Assembly: GCA_021775575.1 (NCBI GenBank)
Contig: JAJFHO010000279.1
Coordinates: 1 to 50,223 of the forward strand
DNA length: 50,223 nucleotides
DNA from: Hyphomicrobiales bacterium
Lineage (GTDB): Bacteria > Pseudomonadota > Alphaproteobacteria > Rhizobiales > Methyloligellaceae
Direction of reading: 5' to 3'
Below, in pieces: positions 8,283 through 17,088 of this stretch. Below the pieces are notes generated by a model that worked only from the letters and a program-made list of their open reading frames with translations, did no database searches and was not told where the DNA came from. Both the position numbers and the translations under genes were made by a program. Positions within the stretch are counted from its first letter, which is position 1. The number at the start of each line of letters is the position of its first letter.

Positions 8283-9731
8283 ATGCGGCCGGGCCTTTAT
8301 CTGGCGTTACTGTTAGCGGTTCTCGCGCTGTTCATTATCCTTCTCGGAGGCGCAGCCGTCTGGGCGATCATTGCGACAGGCATGGCGCCCGAGCCAAGAG
8401 CTGTATTGTTGATCGGCAGCGCGGGCATTCTGCTGCTTCTCGCTTTGCTAGTAGGCGTCTGGGTTGCTCTGGAACTTCGCCTGGTCCGGCCGGTCGAAGC
8501 GATCACGCGCGAGATCGAGACGCTGAGCCATGCCCGCACCGTGCGGCCGATCGAGATAGCCGACGGACATGTCACCGGCGGTCTTGTTGATGCGCTGCAG
8601 GAACTGATCGCCAAATTCATTGCCGCCCGGCAGCAAACACACGAAACGGTCGCGAATGCCGTCGAGCGCGGCGAAACCTATAAGCGGCGGCTCGAGGCAA
8701 TCCTGCTGGACATGAGCGAAGGCGTCATCGTGTGCAATCTCGACAATCGTATCCTGCTCTATAACCAGGCGGCCGTGAGAATCCTGAAACGGCCCGAAGC
8801 GCTCGGGCTGGGACGCAGGCTTTTCGCCATGTTCGATCGCGGTCCCGTCCTTGAAAACCTTTCCGACCTGATCGCCAGGCAAAGAGCCGACAAGACGCGC
8901 AAGCTGCGCGTGCGCCGGCAGATTTCATGCGAAAGGCACGATGACGGCGCGCCGGTCAATGTGCGCCTTGCGCTCATCTGTTCCGATGCGGTGGAGACTG
9001 AAGGTTATGTGCTGACCTTCACCGAGACGGAAGACACCGATGAGGAAGAGGACACACTGCCGCCCCGACCCGAATTTTACGACTTCGATCTGTTCACGCG
9101 GCAACCCGACCGCGAGGTTACCGAAATCCCTCTGCGCGAGTTGCGCTGTGTCGTATTCGACACGGAGACGACCGGCCTTGAGCCCTCAGAAGGAGACGAG
9201 ATGATCTCGATCGGCGCGGTGCGCGTCGTTAATGGCCGGATCGTACGGGGCGAGACTCTGGAGCAACTGATAAATCCGGGGAGGACGATCCCCAAGGCCT
9301 CGACAAGATTCCACGGGCTCACCGACGAGGATGTCAGGGACATGCCTCTCGCCAAGGACGCGCTGCCGCGATTTCACGCCTTTGCCGGGCGGGCGGTACT
9401 GGTTGCGCATAATGCGGCCTTCGATATTAAATTCCTTGAATTGAAAGAAAAAGCGGCCGGTTTGTCCTTCACCAACCCGGTGCTGGATGTGCTGCTGCTG
9501 TCCGCTTTCCTGCATGATCACGCGTCGGACCATTCCCTTGGCGCGACGGCGGAGAGGCTGGGGGTCGATATCTCCAACCGCCACACGGCGCTCGGCGACG
9601 CCCTGTCGACGGCGGAAATATTCCTGGCCATGCTGGACCCGCTGCATCAGCGCGGCGTCATCACCTTGGGCGATGCGCTCAACGTTTCCGAGAAAATGGT
9701 CAAAATCCGCAAACAGCAAGCGAAGTTCTAG
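8283..9731 (+). CDS. Membrane HAMP-PAS protein fused to a DnaQ-type 3'-5' exonuclease domain
   Basis: A 482-residue fusion. Two membrane helices lie at about 5-32 and 40-63, followed by a HAMP-like linker (LRLVRPVEAITREIETL, 65-81), a coiled linker and a PAS-like domain at about 135-250. An acidic stretch (DTDEEED) leads into a DEDDh exonuclease domain at 287-450. Its metal and catalytic residues are intact: D293 and E295 in FDTETTG, H376 and D381 in HNAAFD, and H434 and D439 in HTALGDA. The family cleaves DNA or RNA 3' to 5'. Related DnaQ-like proteins sit beside CBS/DUF294 proteins and acetate-sensing kinases in other Proteobacteria; here a CBS/DUF294 gene lies about 4 kb away on the other strand. 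It starts 18 bp after the aminotransferase, may be co-transcribed with it, and ends at a hairpin terminator. Confidence 0.85.
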   Translation: MRPGLYLALLLAVLALFIILLGGAAVWAIIATGMAPEPRAVLLIGSAGILLLLALLVGVWVALELRLVRPVEAITREIETLSHARTVRPIEIADGHVTGGLVDALQELIAKFIAARQQTHETVANAVERGETYKRRLEAILLDMSEGVIVCNLDNRILLYNQAAVRILKRPEALGLGRRLFAMFDRGPVLENLSDLIARQRADKTRKLRVRRQISCERHDDGAPVNVRLALICSDAVETEGYVLTFTETEDTDEEEDTLPPRPEFYDFDLFTRQPDREVTEIPLRELRCVVFDTETTGLEPSEGDEMISIGAVRVVNGRIVRGETLEQLINPGRTIPKASTRFHGLTDEDVRDMPLAKDALPRFHAFAGRAVLVAHNAAFDIKFLELKEKAAGLSFTNPVLDVLLLSAFLHDHASDHSLGATAERLGVDISNRHTALGDALSTAEIFLAMLDPLHQRGVITLGDALNVSEKMVKIRKQQAKF

Positions 9732-9751
9732 AATAGCAGGCCGGACAATAT

Positions 9752-9779
9752 CGAAATCCCCGTTCGCACGGGGATTTCG
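9752..9779 (+). terminator. Hairpin terminator after the exonuclease fusion gene
   Basis: A perfect 12-bp stem (CGAAATCCCCGT, loop TCGC, ACGGGGATTTCG) followed by TTT begins 20 bp after the stop codon. It lies between two converging genes, the exonuclease fusion and the caspase-like gene. The A/T-rich ends of the stem could let it work on both strands, although the U-tract is short. Confidence 0.75.
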
Positions 9780-9809
9780 TTTAGCCGGGAAGCACCCGCC
9801 ATTCGCCCG

Positions 9810-11324
9810 TTACCTGATGCGCCTGAGATTTGGAACGCTAACCCGAGGCGTGGTCGACTGGTGACGTGTCTGGCCCGATTGCGTACTGCACTTGCACGGA
9901 ACCCGGACTTGCTTGATTTTCACGACTTCCTTGATCTTGATCACCGGTACGCGCACTTCCTTGATCTTGATCACCGGCACGCGCACCTCCTTGATCTTGA
10001 TGACCTCGACCGGCACACGCACTTCCTTGATCTTGATCACCTCTTTGATGACCGGTACGCGGACTTCCTTGATGACCTCGAAGGGCACCTTGACTTCCTT
10101 GATCTTGATGACTTCCTTGATCACCGGAACTTTGACTTCCCTGATCACCTCGACGGGGACGCGAACTTGCTCGACCACGGTGCGGATTTCAGGCTTGAGC
10201 GCAAGGTCGGATGCAATCGGCGATTGGCCGGCAAGCACCGAACGCTGTGCCGCGCGCTCACCGAGCCGTTTCGCGGTCGCGACAAGATCGCTGTCAGGAT
10301 AACGCTTGAGGAAGGCTTCGAAGGCGGCGGCCGAATTGAAGGTCAGCGCATCGAACCAGGCCTCCATTTCCAGGCGGCGCTCCATAATTGAACGAATGCG
10401 ATGGCCCCAGAACGAGTCCGGATAGATGGTCAGGAAAATCTGATAAACGATCACATTATTCTGCTGAACGACGAGGTCATAGGCGTCGCGCGGCGAATAG
10501 CCCCGCAAATCCTGCGCCCATGCGGCCTCCGACTTCTCGGACACCGGCTCGATTTTCTCGCCCGGCACGCCGGGGAAGAAGCGGAAGGGCTCGGTTAGCG
10601 CCGTCACTTCCCATGGCGTCTGAAGGCCCTTGGTCGCCTTGTGAACGGCAAGACGGGTATTCTGGAAGACGGTCTCGATGGGCGCTCCGGGCTCGGTTGC
10701 GGCCTTGATCAGCGACGCGGTGAAGGGGCTGTTCTGGCCAGCGCCGTCCGCTGCGGTGGCGCCGGGCGACGTCGAATAGGCAACCACGGTTCCGGCGGGC
10801 GCATTGACGATGGCGAGCCCCCGTCCGGTTTCACCGAGATCCTTGAACGGGTTGTTCCGGCAGGCGTCGAGGATAACGATGCGGGTTTTGCTCGGCGCGT
10901 TGCCAAGCAGGTTCATAACATCGCCAAGCCGGACCGCTTCGAGAGCCACATCGGATTCACGCGTAATGTCGGCGTCAACGGGAAGCAGATAATTCTCTCC
11001 GTCGATCTGAAGGCCATGTCCGGCGAAATAGATGAGCGCGACTGTATCTTCGCCCTTGCCAGCAAGCTTCCCGGCGAATTCACGAACCGCATCGCGCATT
11101 TCACTCTGCCCGAGATCCAGCGCCGATGTCACCTCGAAGCCGGCGGAATCGAGCAGGCCTTTGACCGCCTCGGCGTCGCGCACGGGATTGGGCAGCGTAC
11201 CGATCTGCTGATATTGCGAATTGCCGATAACAAGCGCAAAACGCTCCGCCGCCCAGGCTCCCGCCGAGGCGCAAACAGACATCGCCAGAGCGACAAACGC
11301 AAAAACCAGCCGATTGAGCATCAT
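9810..11324 (-). CDS. Exported caspase-like (peptidase C14, metacaspase-type) protein with Val-Pro/Lys repeat tail
   Basis: A 504-residue protein with a signal peptide (1-25, AWA/A) and a caspase-like p20 domain at about 27-250. The His-Cys dyad is H103 (FAGHG) and C155 (DACRNNPF), both intact. After the domain come two copies of a short helical repeat with FLxxYPDS (297-307 and 338-346). Residues 384-476 then form a tail of alternating VRVPV and IKIKEV units, with at least six VRVP or VKVP blocks, ending in Cys-Lys-Cys. Bacterial metacaspases usually cut after Arg or Lys; the tail may be a substrate-like or wall/envelope-binding region (inference). AGGGAG precedes two consecutive ATGs; the second, at 11321, is better spaced (7 bp) and may be the true start. 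No partner gene is obvious. Confidence 0.85.
   Translation of the reverse strand: MMLNRLVFAFVALAMSVCASAGAWAAERFALVIGNSQYQQIGTLPNPVRDAEAVKGLLDSAGFEVTSALDLGQSEMRDAVREFAGKLAGKGEDTVALIYFAGHGLQIDGENYLLPVDADITRESDVALEAVRLGDVMNLLGNAPSKTRIVILDACRNNPFKDLGETGRGLAIVNAPAGTVVAYSTSPGATAADGAGQNSPFTASLIKAATEPGAPIETVFQNTRLAVHKATKGLQTPWEVTALTEPFRFFPGVPGEKIEPVSEKSEAAWAQDLRGYSPRDAYDLVVQQNNVIVYQIFLTIYPDSFWGHRIRSIMERRLEMEAWFDALTFNSAAAFEAFLKRYPDSDLVATAKRLGERAAQRSVLAGQSPIASDLALKPEIRTVVEQVRVPVEVIREVKVPVIKEVIKIKEVKVPFEVIKEVRVPVIKEVIKIKEVRVPVEVIKIKEVRVPVIKIKEVRVPVIKIKEVVKIKQVRVPCKCSTQSGQTRHQSTTPRVSVPNLRRIR
9897..10175 (-). repeat. In-gene tandem repeat encoding VRVPV/IKIKEV units
   Basis: The 3' part of the caspase-like gene is a degenerate tandem repeat. 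On the plus strand, blocks such as TTCCTTGATCTTGATCACC recur about every 30-50 bp from 9920 to 10140. Units vary in length (VPVIKEVIKIKEV, VPVEVIKIKEV, VPVIKIKEV), all in multiples of three, so the reading frame is kept. This is the pattern expected from slippage and recombination under selection for the protein repeat. Confidence 0.85.
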
Positions 11325-11485
11325 AGAACTCCCTGTTCCGCATTACCGCAAAACCGGCCGCATCAGCCGGATAACCAGCGGTCAAATGGCATTTTCCGCT
11401 TGAGCGTAACGCGGCAGCGCTGAACCGGGGCTGAAGCCGCTATTCATCGGGCGTTCATGAGAGACGAGGTGGACTTGGGTGCGTG

Positions 11486-11929
11486 CTACAGCAGCCCGAA
11501 AGCCTTCAGCGCGGCGGTGGCCCACACAAGCCCAGCCAGCACAAGGGCGAAGAACACGCCGGCCGACGCCAGGTCCTTTGTCGCCTTGATGGCCTCATGC
11601 CTGTCGGGATGGAGATGGTTGCACAGCCGTTCGATCGATGTATTGAGGAACTCCACCGCCAACACCAGCAACAGGCTGGCGATAAGCGTGACCCATACCC
11701 ACACGCTTTCCGCGAGAAAGAAGGAAACGGGCACGGCAACAGCCGCGACGGCCATCTCCTGCTTGATGGCCGCTTCTGTCAAAATACCCTCGCGAAGACC
11801 TTGCAGTGTGTTGCGGAAAGCCGCGGCTACTCGCGCAATCCCGCCTTTGCCGGGCATCGCCGAGCGCTGTTTCAGATGATCCTGACCGTTCTTGCCAGCA
11901 GCGGGCTCGCGGATCTTGTTTGCATCCAT
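11486..11929 (-). CDS. dgkA: Diacylglycerol kinase DgkA
   Basis: A 147-residue integral inner-membrane kinase with three membrane helices. It phosphorylates diacylglycerol to phosphatidic acid. The family's conserved residues are present: EAAIKQE (52-58, normally EAAFRQE), VEFLNTSIE (92-100, catalytic Glu region) and KDLASAGV (118-125). The first ~25 residues are an extra basic segment before the typical start; an internal Met at 25 is an alternative start. It is divergent from eptA, and the link makes sense: EptA uses phosphatidylethanolamine as donor and leaves diacylglycerol, which DgkA recycles. Confidence 0.92.
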   Translation of the reverse strand: MDANKIREPAAGKNGQDHLKQRSAMPGKGGIARVAAAFRNTLQGLREGILTEAAIKQEMAVAAVAVPVSFFLAESVWVWVTLIASLLLVLAVEFLNTSIERLCNHLHPDRHEAIKATKDLASAGVFFALVLAGLVWATAALKAFGLL

Positions 11930-12176
11930 CCATTCAATCCTGCATCACGCATCAGGGACTTGAGCGACGCTATAGACCATGAATGACGCTCTGCCTATCG
12001 GCGCCGGGAGGGCAACGCCCCGCCCGCCAGCGGCAAATTGCCTCAAATTCAGCTCACAGTTTGCCCATATTTCAATTTGAAGACAGATGCCTATCCTGCC
12101 ATTCGCATCGTTGCGAATTGGGCTTGCAACTTGTATCAGGCGACCGACAAATGGCTTCGCACACGGGGGCAGACAA

Positions 12177-13799
12177 TTGAAGAATTTCAGCTTGGCCAAA
12201 ATAAGATCCTTTTCGAGCGCCGAACTGATCGTCATGGTGTCGGTATTCGTTGCGCTGTTTTCCAACACAGCTTTCTTCACCAGCGCTGTAAAGATCTACG
12301 GTCTTGACGTGGAGAACGCCGTCTTTATTGGCTCGCTGTTCGTTTACATCACAGCCATTTTCGTCATCACGCTCTCGGTTCTTTGTCACGGTTTTCTCGT
12401 CAAACCTCTTCTCGTCGGCTTTCTTCTTCTGAGTTCGCTAATCGCTTATTTCATGAACCAGTATGGCGTCATCATCGATCACAGAATGATCGGCAACATG
12501 CTTGAGACAGATTTCCGCGAAGCGCGCGAATTGATGAGTTTCCCGATAATCCAGTATGTGATTTTTCTCGGCGTCCTGCCGTCGCTGCTCATCTATACGC
12601 TCACGCGTGCCCGCCCTGGCCGCAAGACCGAGTGGATTTCGCGGCTGAAGCTGATAGGGGTTTCGGTCGCGGTCATGGCGGGTATGTATTTAGGCTTTGG
12701 CGCCCATTATGCCTCGATGATGCGCACGCAGCGCGCACTTTGGGCTCAGGTCAATCCGACCTTTGCGCTTTATTCCACCGGCAAATATGTCCGGCGCTCG
12801 ATGAAATCCGCCTCCCTGCCATTCACGACCGTCGGTGCCGACGCCAAGATTCCGAATGCCGACACCCACCGGGAACTCATCATTATGGTGGTCGGCGAAA
12901 CCGTTCGCGCAGACCATTTCTCCCTCAACGGCTACGAACGCGAAACCAATCCGCTTCTGAAACAGGAAAATGTGGTCAATTTTCCCGATTTCTGGTCCTG
13001 CGGAACATCCACCGCGCATTCCGTTCCGTGCATTTTTTCGCATTACCCGCGCGCCGAGTTCGACAAGCGCAAAGCAAAGGCTGCGGACAACGCGCTCGAT
13101 ATCCTCAAGCGGGCAAATGTCAGCATCCTGTGGCGCGACAACAATTCCAGCTCAAAGGGCGTTGCCGACCGTGTGGCCTATGAGGGCTTTCATACGCCGA
13201 AGACAAACCCTGTTTGTGATGTGGAATGCCGGGACGAAGGCATGCTGCACGGCCTGCAGGGCTTTATCGACCGGCATCCGAAAGGGGACATTCTGATCGT
13301 CCTTCACCAGATGGGAAATCACGGGCCAGCCTATTACAAGCGCTACCCCAAGGCGTTCGAAAAGTTCGCGCCGGTCTGCAAGACCAGCAATCTCGGCGCA
13401 TGCAGCGAGGAAGAGCTCGTCAATGCCTATGACAATGCGATCCTCTATACGGACTTTTTCCTGTCCAAGACCATCAAGCTGCTGAAGCAGAATGACGAGA
13501 AATTCGAGACTGCGATGGTCTATGTCAGCGACCATGGCGAGTCGCTCGGCGAAAATGGCCTGTATCTCCACGCCCTGCCCTATTTCCTGGCGCCCGACAC
13601 GCAGAAGCACGTTCCCTTCGTTATGTGGTTCGGACGGAATTTCGACAAAGAAGGCCTGGTCAAAATCGAGGATAGGCGCGAGAAGCGGCTGTCCCACGAC
13701 AATCTGTTTGCAACCTTGCTGGGCTTGTTTGAAATACGCTCGGAAGCCTACGACCCTGAGATGGACATTCTCGACCATTCGCAACACGAGCACTGGTAA
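12177..13799 (+). CDS. eptA: Lipid A phosphoethanolamine transferase EptA
   Basis: A 540-residue inner-membrane enzyme with five N-terminal helices (about 12-175) and a periplasmic alkaline-phosphatase-fold domain. Active-site features are intact: VGETVRADH with metal ligand E241, the Thr nucleophile T279 in SCGTSTAHSVPC, and VSDHGESLGENG near the C-terminus. Paired cysteines in the soluble domain are also typical. It transfers phosphoethanolamine from phosphatidylethanolamine to lipid A phosphates, which lowers negative charge and reduces binding of cationic peptides. I chose TTG 12177 because GGGGG is 7 bp upstream and the family N-terminus (KNFSLAKIRSFSSAEL) begins there. An ATG at 12087 would add 30 residues that do not look like the family. 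Confidence 0.9.
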   Translation: MKNFSLAKIRSFSSAELIVMVSVFVALFSNTAFFTSAVKIYGLDVENAVFIGSLFVYITAIFVITLSVLCHGFLVKPLLVGFLLLSSLIAYFMNQYGVIIDHRMIGNMLETDFREARELMSFPIIQYVIFLGVLPSLLIYTLTRARPGRKTEWISRLKLIGVSVAVMAGMYLGFGAHYASMMRTQRALWAQVNPTFALYSTGKYVRRSMKSASLPFTTVGADAKIPNADTHRELIIMVVGETVRADHFSLNGYERETNPLLKQENVVNFPDFWSCGTSTAHSVPCIFSHYPRAEFDKRKAKAADNALDILKRANVSILWRDNNSSSKGVADRVAYEGFHTPKTNPVCDVECRDEGMLHGLQGFIDRHPKGDILIVLHQMGNHGPAYYKRYPKAFEKFAPVCKTSNLGACSEEELVNAYDNAILYTDFFLSKTIKLLKQNDEKFETAMVYVSDHGESLGENGLYLHALPYFLAPDTQKHVPFVMWFGRNFDKEGLVKIEDRREKRLSHDNLFATLLGLFEIRSEAYDPEMDILDHSQHEHW

Positions 13800-13868
13800 G
13801 GCGCACAGCCCCTCTGCCTCGCCCGAATAATAGCGCGCTTCCGAACCGATAACCGTTATCTACTTTTG

Positions 13869-15329
13869 CTAGAAATCGACGGAGAATTCCGAACCAAGCC
13901 TGCCACGCAAGTCCTGAATGGCACTGAAGCAGTCGGCGAGATATTTTTTCTCCCGCGGCGTCATGCTGTTTTTCGACACGAAATTGGACACCGGCAATTC
14001 GGCCTTGAAATCTTCCAGCTGTTGGCGCAGCAGCAGCTGGGTCACGAAATTCAGGCCGCCGGTCAGATAATCATGCTGGTCCGCGTTGATGGCATCGCAT
14101 TCGCGCAATTTCTTCAGACGCCCGAGTGTCGAGGATTCGGCGATACCATGTTTCAGAGAGAGCAGCCGAGCCGCCTCCACCAGCGGCAATGTTCCGCTAT
14201 ATTTCAGGTTTATCATCCCCTTGCGGCCATCGTCATCGGCCTCGGTCACAAGCCGCCCGAACCAGCCGAGCGCGACCGTGTGGTCTTTCTGTATCTCATA
14301 CATATCGTTGATGAAGCCGGGATTGCGGGTGCCGATATCCGTTACAAATGCGCGCAGCTCGGCCGCGTATCCGGCCTGCCCGAAAGCATGAGTGAAGTCG
14401 AAAAAGATATCGCTGTAGCGCAATGTCGCCGGCGAGCGTGACCGCATCCAATAGGCCACCTGGTCCTTCCACTGGCTCAGCGTCTTGCGCCACACGGGAT
14501 TGGTCGCCATGACAAACCCCTTGCACAGCGTCAGGCCGACCGCGTCCAAATCCTTGGTCATCCGCTCTGCCAGCTCGACGAAAAAGGGATCGATGCGGGC
14601 GTGGTCGGCGTCGGCATAGTCATCAAGGATGTAGGCGTTGTCCTGATCGGGAAACAGGAAGTTCTCGCCCCTGCCCCCAGACCCCAGAATGATGAGCGAA
14701 AAGTCCACTGGCGGTTTGCCCCAGGCCTTTTCGCTCTCCATTTCGCCCAGACGGCGGCGCAGGATGCGCGCGTGGATATCACGGTTGATGTCAGTGAGCA
14801 GTGCCTGCACTTCCGGCACCGGGATATTGTCCTGAAACAGCGCCTCGGCAAGCTCGACCTGCGCCGCCTTGACCTCCCTTAATCCGTCGAGCGTCGCCTC
14901 ATGGGTAAGCAAGCGCATCAGCTCGAGGGTCCGCTCCGACAGAAAGGACAGCGCCTCGGTCAACGAAAGCATGCCGCACACCAGATCCTCCTCGTTGAGG
15001 ACGGGAATGTGGCGAAGCCCCCGCCGGCGCATGAAAGCCACCGCGTGATAGAGATAATCCGTATTCTGGATAGTCACGACCGGCGCCGTCATGATCTTGG
15101 ACACCTTGGTCTCCGGGCTGATGCGGAACGCTATTTTCCGGACTACATCCTGCTCCGTGATAATGCCGATCGGCCGCCAGTTATCGTCAACGATTACAGC
15201 GCTGGTCGCCGTCTCGCTTTCCATGCGATCGACCAACTCCTTGACACTCGCGTCGGGGTGAAGACAGACGGGCGGTTCGCCCAGACGGTCCTTAACGAGA
15301 CGCCGGAAAATATCGGTTTGCGTGCTCAT
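13869..15329 (-). CDS. CBS-pair protein with DUF294 nucleotidyltransferase domain
   Basis: A 486-residue cytoplasmic protein. Two CBS domains at about 10-130 (the second includes RRRGLRHIPVLNEED) would bind adenine nucleotides. A DUF294 nucleotidyltransferase-like domain follows, with GSGGRGE at 216-222 and metal-binding D228 and D230 (PDQDNAYIL). A helical C-terminal substrate-binding domain (about 320-475) completes the family plan, related to the uridylyltransferase GlnD. The target is unknown. In many Proteobacteria such a gene sits beside a DnaQ-like exonuclease and an acetate-sensing SSS-type kinase; the exonuclease is about 4 kb away here and the kinase is absent. It is followed downstream at 27-55 bp by no other gene on its strand. 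Confidence 0.88.
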   Translation of the reverse strand: MSTQTDIFRRLVKDRLGEPPVCLHPDASVKELVDRMESETATSAVIVDDNWRPIGIITEQDVVRKIAFRISPETKVSKIMTAPVVTIQNTDYLYHAVAFMRRRGLRHIPVLNEEDLVCGMLSLTEALSFLSERTLELMRLLTHEATLDGLREVKAAQVELAEALFQDNIPVPEVQALLTDINRDIHARILRRRLGEMESEKAWGKPPVDFSLIILGSGGRGENFLFPDQDNAYILDDYADADHARIDPFFVELAERMTKDLDAVGLTLCKGFVMATNPVWRKTLSQWKDQVAYWMRSRSPATLRYSDIFFDFTHAFGQAGYAAELRAFVTDIGTRNPGFINDMYEIQKDHTVALGWFGRLVTEADDDGRKGMINLKYSGTLPLVEAARLLSLKHGIAESSTLGRLKKLRECDAINADQHDYLTGGLNFVTQLLLRQQLEDFKAELPVSNFVSKNSMTPREKKYLADCFSAIQDLRGRLGSEFSVDF

Positions 15330-15441
15330 TTCATTCCCCTGTCGGCCATTTCAGCCCTACTGCCCTCTTTATCCCGCCCGTGGCCGCAATGCCTTGATCT
15401 GCGGCAAGAAGATAGCCTTCGGGATTGCTCTTGCGCGCCCG

Positions 15442-16953
15442 TCAGGTGGCCCTGCGGCCGAACAGGAGTATGACCGCCAACGGCACGAAAAAGCCGATCA
15501 GAACGGCTGTCACGATGAGCAGCGGCAGCTCGCCATATTGCCCCCGGTCCACCGCGAAGGCCAAATTCAGATACTTGGTCTGCAATTGACCCGCGACAAG
15601 GGCCAGATTCATGAGCGAGGCCATCAGCGCGAACCACGTGGCGCGCCGCCCCGCCGGTGCGTGGATGGCGATCAGTGTCAGCATCGGGATCATGGAGAGC
15701 TGGGCGAATGGCGATTCCGCCGCCGTATCGATAAGCGCGATGGTGCGCGCGCCAAAGCCGAACATGGCTTGCGTCCATTCATCGAGCCGGTAGACCAGTG
15801 CCACATTGGGCAGCGACAAAATGGTATAAAGCACCGTCAGCCACAGCAGCACGATGGCGACAGGCCGCCGGGTGATCGTATCGGCGAGCAGCCAGATTCC
15901 CAGCATGGCGAGGGCTGCCCCGATCTGCGCCAGCGTCCCGAAAAAAGCCTCGTCGAATCCGAGCCCGTCAATCGTGAACCAGCGATAGCCCTCGCCGACG
16001 CCCGGCGTGGCGCGGAAGACAAAAATGATGATTGCGGCGTAGAAGATTTTGCGCTTGGCATCCGCGTCCAACGCATCGACGACCCGGAACAGCATGGCGA
16101 CGACGACAGCCATGGAGAGGAGGAATATCAGCTCCTGGCTGTAGGGCACGCCGCCCAAACCAAGCCCCGCCACGACCATGCCAAAGGCCGCGCCGCCGCC
16201 CAGAATGCGCCAGTCGATGGGTCTGATGGGCACCTTCTCCAGCCGCACCAGCAGCGCCCCCGTGACCGAGAGCACCGGAATGGCGAGGCCGAGCAGGAAC
16301 ACGCTCTGATAGGAATAATATTGTGCCAGCAGACCGCCGAGACCGGCGACGGCAAATATCCCGAAGGAGAGCGCCAGCCGCCCGAGCACCTGCACCATGC
16401 CGAGATCATGCACGATATCCTTTTTCGGGCGCGGCGTGCCGTCTGGAAGTTCCCGGTCGACCACTTCCGTGCTCATGGCATCGGCAACGACATCCTGCAG
16501 CACGATACCGATGACAATAGCGAGCTTGGCCGCAATATAGAGGACGTCCAGCCCATAATCCGGGAACCAGCCGCCCGCGGCGCCGGCGAGGATCAGCAGC
16601 CCCGCGGCGACGAGCGCCGCGCCGGCAAACACATAGACGCGCCGCTGCGAGCCGAACAGCGGAACCGAATCGACGATCTGGCCGAACACCATCTTGATCG
16701 TCCAGGGCAGCGTCAGCCAGACGCCGAGCCCGGCCAGATCGGCCGGTGTCATGGTCAGCGCCTGCTTGATCCAGAAGCTTTCCGCGATGCCGACAAGGCC
16801 GAGCGCGCCATAGGCGAAATAGACCATGAGCAGCGGCAGATAGCGCAGCCGCATGGCCATGATCGGCGCGACGACGGCGGCCTTGAGGCGGCCGGAAACC
16901 GTGTTTTCGCCGCCGGGGTCCGCGCTGTCGGCTATTGCAGCACCTTCCGCCAT
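15442..16953 (-). CDS. BT1/folate-biopterin-type MFS transporter
   Basis: About 503 residues with roughly twelve membrane helices. The loop after helix 2 carries DSVPLFGSQRRVYV, close to the DxxPxxGxRRxxY signature of the folate-biopterin (BT1/FBT) transporter family of plants, protozoa and bacteria. A conserved cytoplasmic segment VLQDVVADAMSTEVVDREL also fits. Substrate cannot be read from sequence. The ATG at 16953 is chosen over an ORF start at 17085 because GGGAAG lies 9 bp upstream and the longer version would overlap the divergent SDR gene region with a Cys-rich, non-family N-terminus. It lies 112 bp upstream of the CBS/DUF294 gene on the same strand and may be co-transcribed with it. 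Confidence 0.8.
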   Translation of the reverse strand: MAEGAAIADSADPGGENTVSGRLKAAVVAPIMAMRLRYLPLLMVYFAYGALGLVGIAESFWIKQALTMTPADLAGLGVWLTLPWTIKMVFGQIVDSVPLFGSQRRVYVFAGAALVAAGLLILAGAAGGWFPDYGLDVLYIAAKLAIVIGIVLQDVVADAMSTEVVDRELPDGTPRPKKDIVHDLGMVQVLGRLALSFGIFAVAGLGGLLAQYYSYQSVFLLGLAIPVLSVTGALLVRLEKVPIRPIDWRILGGGAAFGMVVAGLGLGGVPYSQELIFLLSMAVVVAMLFRVVDALDADAKRKIFYAAIIIFVFRATPGVGEGYRWFTIDGLGFDEAFFGTLAQIGAALAMLGIWLLADTITRRPVAIVLLWLTVLYTILSLPNVALVYRLDEWTQAMFGFGARTIALIDTAAESPFAQLSMIPMLTLIAIHAPAGRRATWFALMASLMNLALVAGQLQTKYLNLAFAVDRGQYGELPLLIVTAVLIGFFVPLAVILLFGRRAT

Positions 16954-17088
16954 ATCCCTGTTCTTCCCTTGCGAAAACAGTAGCGCAGATTTGCCGCAAT
17001 GCGCCCACCTTGCGCATGGCGGCAAGTTTTGCTCTTTTTGACAGCCCTTCCCTCCCCAAGGCAACCCGGACGCAAGAAGCTGCAAAAA

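Noticed and set aside
9861-10391. Plus-strand frame rich in Asp-His-Leu repeats
   Set aside because: It is the antisense of the caspase-like protein's repeat tail; the repeats look striking in both frames only because the DNA is repetitive.
15322-16983. 553-codon plus-strand frame opposite the BT1-type transporter
   Set aside because: The encoded sequence is His/Arg/Gln-rich without domains; the transporter on the other strand has a clear ribosome-binding site and membrane helices.
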